The notes beneath the pieces were generated by a model, which was given only the letters and a program-made list of their open reading frames with translations, was not told where the DNA came from and did no database searches. The position numbers and the translations under genes were made by a program. A stretch of 41,667 nt of DNA, from the NCBI GenBank assembly GCA_037074765.1, contig JBAMDO010000319.1, positions 1 to 41,667 on the forward strand, read 5' to 3'. Below are positions 22,533 to 32,100 of the stretch, piece after piece. The stretch is from Mansonella perstans. Taxonomy: Eukaryota > Nematoda > Chromadorea > Rhabditida > Onchocercidae. Position 1 is the stretch's first letter; each line of letters begins with the position of its first letter.

Positions 22533-25500
22533 GTGTTATATTATTATCCAGGCACGAATGTGCATGTAGTTATGCTGTTTCAGTATTTTGTTGTTCTCTT
22601 GTTAATTAGTTTTTTCGGTATTATTGTTTCAAGTTAAGCATAATGAGATGATATTGAATAGAAGATATATTTGCAAGACGTATGAATTATTTTACACGGT
22701 ATATGTTAACAAATCATTGGTAGTATTTTCATGAAATAATATGCTAGCCGATGATAGATTTTGCTTTATTAAAATTCTTTTTAATAATTTATTGTAATAG
22801 CAAAAAGCAGAAATGTATTGTCTAAACATTTAACAGTTTCTCATTTTAGATTTACTAAATTTATGATTAAAATTCTCATCACGACACACTCCATCGTTAT
22901 CATGGATTATTAAAGTAAAATATTGCACATATTGTTTGAACTTTCAGACTTACGCTGATTTTTTCTACACCAACAATTCAATTTTTTTAAAAAAAAAATT
23001 TGGAGCTCAAAGAATTTTTTTCAAAATTGCTTCAAAACTAGAATTTTTTTTTTTCAAAATTGGAGCTCAAAGATGAAAGTAATGAATTTTATTTGCTGAA
23101 ATGATAAGTATTCTCGATGCTTACATTACAATCGATACTGAATTTGATAGTATATAACAATGTAAGCATAAATAAGGATGATCATTATAAATTGCTTATA
23201 CGTAGTATAAATATAACATCCCTATTTTCATTTAAATAATATTTTTCTCTGTTTTCATAATGTTACCATATTGAATTTTGATTTTGTAACTTGATAAATT
23301 TTTTATTGATAAAAATGGGTCAAAATAACGGGTCATTTTCGTAGATTTGTGTCATAACAAATGAATTTTTACTTTCCTATCATATTATGGTATTAATTTT
23401 AATGCTCATCAATTAACAAGTATTAATATTTTTAATAATTGCGAAATTTACGAAATGTAACAAAATGAAAAGTAATTTTAACAAATCTGGGCAACATTTC
23501 TGTTACTGAAATCTGGAAATCCTGCTTACCGCCGCTATTCAACATTCAAAATCCTTCTGTTGTTCCGGAAACTGGTTTATGTACAATTACCATTTATGTA
23601 AGTAACATGTCGATACGTAAGAGTTGCGTGTTATGCGTGAACATTCGAACATGCGACAAAGCACATATCATTGATATATTTACATTAAGTGCTTTATGAA
23701 TATTCATGAATTTTTTTTTATTGGAAAAATAAATGCTATAAATATTTCACATACATTTTGTTAATAGAAGAATTAATTCAATACTTGAATACCTTATTGT
23801 TCTTCAAAAATTCAAAAAAAAAAAGTGTTTGAGCTATTGCTTGTTGACCTTTGAGGATGATCTCTAACGGTTACACTTTGATGTGATGTAAATTCAATTC
23901 AATTTTTTTTCGAAAATTAGCATCAAAAAATGCCATAATAATTACAATTGGAATTTTTCCTTTAATTTTTTTTTTTGATCAAAATTTGGCAAATTGCTTG
24001 CTAAGCATTGAAAAATTAATCTTAATTAAAAAATAAAACTTTTAGCACAAAACATTTTAATGATGATACTACTGCTGTTGTTTATGCTATATTTTAGGAA
24101 AAATTCCCGATATATCTTGCTAAAATCGTTTAGCTTATGCACACTGCATTTTCATTTCATTTTTCATCATCTGATTGCTAGCTTCCTCTAAGTTCCTCTA
24201 AGAGATTACGTAATCATTGGCATCGTTTAAAATAGTTCAATCCTTATTATTGCAACACTGAACACTCAAGTAATGATCAAATTATTTGAATAAATTTTAG
24301 TTAAATTCGTAAAGTGAAAAAAATTTCAAACTTTCAGCTTTTTTCACTTTCTGACTTTTTTTTTTTAAATTATAATTAAGGAAACTTTTCTTCAAACTTT
24401 TGCTTCCTTCTCTCTTCCATTCTTTGTTTCTTTACAGTAATTCAAATTTCTTAATAATACATGATTTAAAATAAAAAATTGAAGAAAAAAACCGAAGTTA
24501 ACGAAGATAAAAATATAAATTTCTTTTTCGAAACGAAATTTTCAATACTGCGGTATAATTAATCAGTTGAATTAATCAAAAACTAGAAATTAATATCGAA
24601 ACGTATTAAAATACTAGTTGAGCAAATGAAATCCATTTTATGATCATTCTATTTTCAATTCCCATATTTACATTTCTAGCCATTAACCGGAAAAGCTTTT
24701 TCACTTTTCAAGGCCTTCGTAAAACCCTGTTCAGTGCAAATATTAATTGAACCGTAATCGAATCCAATTTCGCATATAATTATAATTTTTAATTCCTATA
24801 TTTACCTGTCCACCATTTTCAAGGTAGTTATTAACAGCTTAATGAATCATTAATGATTGCTCATCAGTTGCAATTATGAGATCTTTTTTTGTGGAATAAT
24901 ACGAGTAATAATAAATTGTAAATAAAACCTGTATCCTTTCAGCGAAAGATCTCTCTGAATCTTTTCTTTTCACAAATCCTTTAATAATAACAGATAATAC
25001 TGAAAATTATTTTTTTCTTTTTTGATTTATTGAATTAATTTTGTTCAAATAAGTCTTTATTTTTTTCTTTCGTAATTACAGAAAGAAAAAGCAAAATGAA
25101 AAGAATGAAATTAAATTCATTTGTAAAAAGAAGAATAGATTCAGATAATTCAAATTGATGAAAATATTTCATTTCATTTTTTTTTGCGTATATCAATTTG
25201 TAAACTGCATTTCCATTTATCATGAACCAATTCAATTTTAGTTTAATATTAATTTCTTGCATTTAAGATATCACCAATATTGTCGTAATGTCATCTGATT
25301 TTTTTTAAATATATCTATTGTTTCTTTTTATCACAAAAAAAAAACTTCAACGATTTATTAACAAATTTACGAATTTTGATTGACCTAATTCAGAAAATTT
25401 TCTTTGTGTTTCTTTTTTATTTTTTTTTTTTTTGTAATTCATTTCATTTTTTTTATTTATCCAATTTTTTTGTTTTCCATTTTTCAGTCTTTTATTTTAA

Positions 25501-26053
25501 TGCTTTTTTTTTTCATTCATTCATAATAAGAAAAAAAGAAAACAAGAATGAAAAGAAAAATAACTGATCGTTTCGGTTCTTTGTTGAAATTAACTTTTTT
25601 AATTAATTTTTTTATAAATTTAACGAAAAGAAAAGCTTCGTTTTTCGTCTTTTTTTTTTGCTCTTTTTGTTCTTAATTCATTTCATTTTTCTTATTAAAT
25701 TTAGAAATTGAAAAATGATTAAGTGAAAATGAAGCCTTTTTTTTGGTTTTTTTTCTGTAACAGCTTCTAGCATTTTTAAGAAAATTTCAACAAATTTCAA
25801 ACATTTTTCAACATTTTCAAAAATATTCCAATAAATTTCAAAAATATATCACCTTTTCAAAGGTAAATTTCGACATTTGATTTTATCCGAAAAACATTTG
25901 ACAAATTTGATTCATTGTTTTTCGCTTCATTTTCAAATTTTTTTTTTTTTTGGTAGTCCAAAAAATTAATTTCTGAAACGAGGAATTTTGCCCGAAATAT
26001 ATTCTTTTAGATCTTTCGACTTTGTTTTCTTTTCACTGTAATTGTTTTTCCTC

Positions 26054-26133
26054 ACTTATCTGATCACTTACCAGTCATTTATGTGTGTCATTTACTTATC
26101 TGATCACTTACCGGTCATTTAATTGTGTCATTT
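26054..26133. repeat. 40-bp tandem duplication upstream of the collagen gene
   Basis: Two adjacent units (26054-26093 and 26094-26133) both begin ACTTATCTGATCACTTACC and end GTGTCATTT, with only a few differences. Each carries a TGATCA palindrome. The pair lies about 0.6 kb upstream of the collagen ATG. Confidence 0.85.
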
Positions 26134-26460
26134 CAGGAGAAATTAGATTTCAGGAAAAATGTGAACTGGAGAAAGGATAAATTGAGCAAAAGTGGTGGAA
26201 AACAAGAACTAAAAAAACCGATATAATCTGATTAATGATTTAATCACTGAACTGAATAAATGTTTCTGTTCATTTCTTAACGAAGATTAAGAAAGAGCGA
26301 ATGGCGTGGAAGTGGAAAAAAAAAAGGTTGAAAAAGTGCCCTAATATCACCTGATTCAATTTAATATTTAAACACTGTATCACATTACAAGTTTCACATT
26401 ACTTTTCCATTTTAAGAATCGATATTCAAGTGAAATTTTTAGAAGTGTGTAACTATAATA

Positions 26461-26655
26461 AATTTTTTTTATTTTAAATTTCTAACTTTTTCTAATCTTT
26501 TCTTTTAATTTGAAAGTATTTTAAAATTAAACATATCAATGAATAATTTTGATTTTGTAAAAATATTGAAATTTTTTTTTGTTTTAAATTTCTAACTTCT
26601 TTTTCTTTAATTTGAAAATATTTTAAAATTAAACATATCAATAAATAATTTCAAT
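26461..26655. repeat. About 110-bp direct duplication adjoining the collagen acceptor
   Basis: Copy 1 (26461-26555) and copy 2 (26570-26655) share TTTTAAATTTCTAAC and TTTTAAAATTAAACATATCA at an offset of about 109 bases, with small deletions in copy 2. Confidence 0.8.
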
Positions 26656-26691
26656 TTATTCGTAAATTAATTTTTTGCTATGATTCTTTTT

Positions 26692-26707
26692 GTTTTTTTT
26701 TTTGCAG
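26692..26707 (+). promoter_or_regulatory. Probable trans-splice acceptor immediately before the collagen start
   Basis: A T-tract ending in TTTGCAG lies only four bases (AAAA) before the ATG at 26712. Such a short leader is typical of spliced-leader-capped nematode mRNAs and supports this ATG as the start. Confidence 0.6.
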
Positions 26708-26711
26708 AAAA

Positions 26712-29700
26712 ATGCACCAATATCGTTTGCATGGTCCTGCTACTATTGCAGCTTCCGTATGTGGCATAGCATTCGTTGTACTAATTATAATCTTTCCTAT
26801 ATTGTTAAATGATATAGCACAAATGGAGGAAGAATTAACATTACATCGTGAAGAGTATCAAGTAATGTCAAATAATATTTGGCATTATTTAACGCAACAA
26901 AGTTATCAGTTGCGCTTAACTCGTTCGGTAAGACGAAATAGATCAAATCAATGTGAGTTAGTAAATTTGAGATTTTCTTGGATTATTTTCATGGAATTTA
27001 AAATTTAGAATTCATGAAATTTAGGTTCAAATAGAATCAATGTATCCATTCATTAATTGTTTATTGTCAATTTTTATTATCCGAACAAATTTTCTGTCAA
27101 ATTTATTCTTTAATTTTTTTTTTACTAAGATTAATTTTTCAAAGAAAAACATTTTTTTTGAATTGTTGTTCAACTTTTAAATTTCTCGTAGATGATAATG
27201 GACAAGAATATGATGGCGGAAAGGGCGCTGAAGATGGTAGAAATGGATACGGTGGAGAAGGGAATGGTGTTGGTGGTGGTGGTGGGAAACATCAAAATGG
27301 CTGTCCTCGAGGACCAACTGGACTACCTGGTGAACCGGGTGAAAGAGGTTATTAATGATGTTCAATCATTATTCTTTTTTGTTTTTAATAAACACAAATT
27401 TAAAAATTATAAGTTATAAATTTAAAAAAAAAATATTAATATTATTTGAAATTTATCAAAATTAAACATTATACCAATAATCTAAAGTATTTTGCAAATC
27501 ACAGGAGAGAATGGTATGGATGGGTTACCTGGCAAAGAAGGCATTACGGGATATTTTGAGAGTCCAAAAGATGGTGCATGTGCACAATGTCCACCAGGAC
27601 GACCTGGTCTGCCGGGCTATAAAGGAAAGCGAGGACCTCATGGGCCATTGGGCAAAAAAGGGGAACCTGGAATGCCTGGTAAATAAATTTCGCTTTTCTT
27701 GCAAAATACAAAATTTGTTTAAGAATTAAATAGGTATAGAAATGGGTTTATTTCTTCCCGGCTATTTTAATAAATTATTTCTAGCATTTATTTCTTTTCA
27801 ACTATTGGCAGTTAACCGTTTTAGGCTTTCTGCAATGATCCTACAATTAACCTTTTTTTTCCTTTTCAAATACTGTAACAGATGATATTGTGGAATAATA
27901 TAGCTTTGATTGACATTATTAGAAATCTGCTTGTTTTTAAGGACGTGATGGAGCGGCTGGTGAAGAAGGACCTGAAGGTGATATTGGTCAACCTGGACCA
28001 CAAGGACCTCCTGGTGAAAATGGTGAGCGAATTAGGGCATATTTCAAAATATGATCGCTTTAAAAGTTACATGGAAGTTCTCATGTCTTCTGTTGCTTCT
28101 ACTCATTAAATTTAATTTAATGAATTTATGATGGAAGAATTGATTTTCAAAGAATTAAGTTTTGAATAATTTCAGATTTTTTGTTCAGTTTTTTAATTTG
28201 ACATGATAAAATAATACTTTATAACAGGTGAGCCTGGGCAAGACGGTTATCAGTATGATCGTGGCCCACCTGGAAAAAAAGGCGAAACTGGACCAGTAGG
28301 ACCGGAAGGAGATCAGGGTGCACCTGGCGAACGAGGAGATGAAGGAGAAATAGGTAGTTATTAATTTTCCAATAAGCTGAAAAACTTTTAGAATTTCAAT
28401 CGATGAAAAACACTTTGAGAAATACAAATTTGTTAAGGACCACCTGGAGAACCCGGCCGCTGTGGACCAACAGGACCAGAAGGACCGATGGGCTTTTCTG
28501 GGCCAATCGGACAACCAGGAATAACGGGTAAGCCATTTCAGATTTCAATTTTTGAGATTATATGAATTCCATATCTCTTGCAATTGATTCGTTATTTCCT
28601 AGGTGCTGATGCGGAATACTGTCCTTGTCCGGAACGCGATGCTAAGCGAAATGGTGGTGCTGGTGGTGCATATGACTTCAAACAGCCAACGGATAAAGTT
28701 GAGGGAGATGATAATGGACCGACAGATATTTATCGGAGAACTGAACCAGAAAAATTCTACGAAGTGACAATGCCAGAAATTACTAGCCATCCACCAGCGA
28801 TATATCCACCAAATGGTGGTATGTAATTATCATAAAATATCAATGAAAAGAATTGATATAAAATATCAATTGAAACTTTCTCCTGATGGTTCATTTATTT
28901 GTGCCAATTATTTTCAAAAACTGTTTAATTAAATTAATTAAGCAATTCATCTCATTTCTCATAGATAAAAAAAGTTTAGAACGATGAATCTTATAGTTAT
29001 TTCAAATGAAAAAATCATTTTTCAATGATAACTGGCATGTGAGAATTTCGCAAGTCAACTGAATTAATTTTAAAAATTTCGTAGCATAAATATTTTTTAT
29101 TATTAATATTAATTATTCGTGATATGTACGTACAAACTCCTTTAAAATTATTTTTTATCAGATAATTTTATATTTATTTGTATAAATTTCTTAAATTCAT
29201 ATTATTTAATTCAAATTAATTTATTATTACAACTGAAATAGTGCCAAATAAGTGGATAGTGATAGGTAAATTCAGCTAATTTTAGCTGCTAATTGAAATT
29301 ACTCAATTAGCAATTAGCGATTGAGTGTTAAATGTTATTCAGATAGAATAATAGTTTGGATAATAAGTAAATTCATTGAGATTCATTTTGGAACAATAAA
29401 GTACTAAATAGTCTTTTGTTTCTTTTTTTGATTTTATGTTTTAATTTAAATTACCAATTTGGTATTGATATATGTTTAAATGTGTATAAAATTTTCATTT
29501 TTTTCTCTTTCATCTTAATTACTACACTTTCACCTTTCCAGGTGGAAAAAGCGAACCATTGGGGGATATTTATCTTGGTACTACGGTAAGATTAAAAATA
29601 AATTTTGGCATATTGAAATTTGAAGAATTTTCAACTTTTTGAAAAATGAACTTTTGAAAGAAAATTTATGTTGCAAAGCTTGATAAGTGATTAAGAAATT

Positions 29701-29794
29701 GATTATTAATTTATAGGGAAAACCGGATGAAACGCGAACGGCACAACCTTACAAGAAAGTTGCATTGGCAACAAGTTTACGACGACGACATTAG
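26712..29794 (+). CDS. Cuticle-type collagen with N-terminal membrane anchor and long C-terminal tail
   Basis: Nine exons encode 401 residues: 26712-26952, 27192-27347, 27505-27678, 27942-28022, 28228-28353, 28438-28527, 28603-28818, 29542-29585, 29717-29794. Residues 1-70 match the nematode cuticle collagen N-terminal domain: a hydrophobic anchor at about 11-32 followed by ND(I)...EEL and an aromatic NNIWHYL segment. RSVRRNR at 71-77 is a furin/subtilisin-type processing site. Next comes an acidic Gly-rich stretch (about 81-115), then interrupted Gly-X-Y blocks to about residue 290, with Cys at NGCPRG, ACAQCPPG and RCGPTG. The segment after the helix begins AEYCPCPERD, a Cys pattern typical of cuticle collagens. 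It continues as a tail of about 110 residues rich in Pro, Glu and Tyr and ends in basic LRRRH. The product would be secreted, cleaved and cross-linked in the cuticle. Eight introns is many for this family. I do not assign an orthologue. Confidence 0.9.
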
Positions 29795-29835
29795 TGGAAC
29801 TTTGTTTACTAATTCTTCAAATATTGTTACGTATC

Positions 29836-29865
29836 AATAAAATGGGAGCAGTGTTTGGAAATAAA
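29836..29865 (+). terminator. Polyadenylation signals of the collagen gene
   Basis: Two AATAAA hexamers, at 29836-29841 and 29860-29865, lie 42 and 66 bases after the collagen stop codon. This is a normal nematode 3' UTR length. Confidence 0.65.
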
Positions 29866-30619
29866 ATATAAAATTTTCATGTGAAAAATATTTTGGTTGA
29901 AATAAACTTTTTGTCTGATGCAAATAATTCAATACACAGATTGCTACACTTAATTGTTAGAAAAATCAAAATTTCTATCATAAAATTATTTGGCTACATG
30001 CCAAATAAATCGAGAAATTTTTAATGATTTGTAATTTGAAGATTTAATGTAAAAAAAAAGTGATATTGAAGCACATTTACCACCGCTACTACTGTTTGTA
30101 TTTGAAAGCACATTGAACCGTCTTCGTTTATCACTGCTTTTTATCATTCTCTTTTTAAGCACACGATTGCTCAGGATTTACTTGATCGATATACATTTAT
30201 CATGTTTAATGATCTTAATACACATTCTTTCTCTGTTAGAATCATTAAACTCTATTCTGTTAGAAAGTTTACAATTTCATCCAATCTCAGTGATTAATTC
30301 CGTATAACCAATAAAATATAAAACCACTACCATTAGGAAGATTAAGGGATACCTTTTGGCTTTGTGTTAATTGGGACGAGGTCGATAGTGTATTCTCAAA
30401 TTCCTCCCATTTCATTGATTATACTAAAATTTATACCATCGTTTTCCTACCACCACCACCATTCATATGAATCTTCGAGCGTTGTTATTTAATTCTTACA
30501 ACAGGTGAAATATATTTGTTAATCTTTTATACCGGGTTATCATTATCTTATTATAACCAATGCGAAGTCACGTGAAATTCGCCTTCTGGAACATAATAGC
30601 TCCAATATAATAGAAGCAT
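29866..30619. other. Spacer between the collagen gene and the gag relic
   Basis: No gene is supported. A Leu-rich open frame at 30113-30307 has no splice or family support. Confidence 0.55.
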
Positions 30620-30669
30620 AGAACCGGCCAAAGAGAGGCTATCTAGAACTGGCCAAACAGAGGTTATTC
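30620..30669 (+). repeat. 25-bp tandem repeat, two copies
   Basis: AGAACCGGCCAAAGAGAGG (from 30620) and AGAACTGGCCAAACAGAGG (from 30645) open two adjacent 25-base units differing at a few positions. They sit at the upstream edge of the gag relic. Confidence 0.75.
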
Positions 30670-31257
30670 AAGAAACAAAAACGATAGATTTCACACCTTC
30701 AGATCGAGGAAGCACAATGAAATACCAAGCTCAATATGAAATCCGGAAAATTACTGACGTCAAAATATTACGTCTCGAATTATGCAGAAGCTGAAATCAG
30801 CTAACAACAAATGTTCTAAGAACATAAGGAAAATCTAGTGCTACCCAAAGAAGAGATGCAGAAAGAACAACTTGGGGAAACAGGCACATTTAAATTAATA
30901 AATGAAGGAAAGGAAGAAATAATAACATTGAAAAAGTATAGAAACGAAGCTACAGAATTTATATCGTAAGAGTCAACCGCAAAGAAGACACTAGTAAAAC
31001 GAACACGAACTTCTACGATGGTCAATCTGCCTTCATTGTCGCTATCTACATCAGTGGGGTTACTCAAGACAATGGAGGGAATTCTGGAACAGCTTCGATG
31101 CTGCACTACATACATCCCCAGGCAATACCAGAAATTCAAAAAATGAATTACCTTTCGAAATGCCATTGCAGACAGTAGAAGGCTACGACATTCAGAAAAC
31201 TACGAAATTATACGAAAAGTATTAATGAAAAAAATGCGGGAAATTATCGATTATAAT

Positions 31258-31499
31258 GAAACAGTTATTTGATGAATTAAAACTATTAAAAGAAATGACA
31301 AAGGATGGATTGAAACAGTCGAAGCAATGAACGAATTCGCCGGCAATTAGAAGTTCTAGAAGAAATCATCAACTATAAGAAATAAACTATTATATAATGA
31401 ATTACAAGCTATTAAAAGAAATGACGAGGAATGAATTGAAACAGTCGACGCGATGGAACGAATTCTCCGGCAAGTAGAAGTGTAGAAGAAAGCTTAAAA
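31258..31499 (+). repeat. Tandem duplication of about 120 bp inside the gag relic
   Basis: Copy A (31258-31373) and copy B (31383-31499) share long stretches such as ATTAAAAGAAATGAC and TTGAAACAGTCGA, plus CGAATTC.CCGGCAA, at an offset of about 124 bases. By eye they are roughly 80 percent alike. Both fall in the same part of the gag coding stretch. Confidence 0.75.
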
Positions 31500-32100
31500 C
31501 ATTCTCGTATAAAAATTTTTTTTTTTTTTTTTTCTAAATCGAGGGCAGACTACTGAATTGGATATTGTATCAGCCAAAGAAATGAAGATGAACCTTGGTC
31601 AGTTTACAAGACTCTTGGAAACTTAATTAAGGTGAATGAGCAAGTGCAAAGAAGCCAAAAGATCTCGACCATACAAATTGAAGAAATTCAATCACACACC
31701 CAAACCTAAAATTTCCAGAAGCGACTTCGGAGAAACTTCAGCATTAACCACAATCCATCAAATTAAATCAAATAGCCATGAAGGCACACTCCTAATCCCA
31801 CTACGAAGAAAAAAAAACCAAAAAAGGAAGAAGACCTGCATCTTTTGCAACCACGACGATTGGGATAACGAATGTCATGTTTATCCAACGATAAACGCTT
31901 GAGCGAATCGTCTGAAAACAATGAACAAATAATGTATACTTTGTTTCAAAGAGACCGCACGACAAGATGATAATCTCCTTTTGATCATTTTGAGTATTTA
32001 GAAATGACAGTCGGGGAAATGATCCTGAATAACCAAGCAACCTTTTTGCAAGGTTGGCACTGTTTCCCCCTACGTGGAGAGTTAGCAAGTGGATCGAGAG

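Larger units (their letters stand above)
22533..26690. other. Intergenic region upstream of the collagen gene
   Basis: No gene is supported in about 4.1 kb of very AT-rich sequence. It holds short repeats: TTGGAGCTCAAAGA twice (near 23001 and 23061), a doubled TTCCTCTAAG near 24182-24203, and two clearer duplications listed separately. The open frames here are low-complexity Phe/Lys-rich. Confidence 0.6.
30620..32100 (+). mobile_element. Decayed BEL/Pao-type LTR retrotransposon gag relic
   Basis: Conceptual translation in shifting frames resembles the gag polyprotein of BEL/Pao elements. The clearest segment is RQWREFWNSFDAALH (31067-31111), the core of the gag region that Pfam calls DUF1759, preceded in the same stretch by a VNLPSL-like string. 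Further on are matches to the Ile-Arg-Gln-Leu-Glu region (around 31340 and 31465). An open stretch at 31636-31902 ends in CIFCNHDDWDNEC at 31837-31875, a zinc-knuckle-like motif with an Asp where I expect the family's His. Stops and frameshifts break the gag several times, so it cannot make a product. I see no protease, reverse transcriptase or integrase and cannot define LTRs. The outer limits are approximate. Base composition is visibly richer in G+C than the flanks, consistent with an insertion. Confidence 0.7.

Noticed and set aside
30113..30307. Leu-rich 64-codon open frame after the collagen gene
   Set aside because: Hydrophobic but with no acceptor, polyadenylation or family support; likely chance in AT-rich DNA.
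30816..31166. 116-codon minus-strand open frame
   Set aside because: It is the antisense of the gag relic; the + strand carries the recognisable gag motifs.
31801..32088. 95-codon minus-strand open frame
   Set aside because: It is antisense to the zinc-knuckle part of the gag relic and has no family resemblance of its own.
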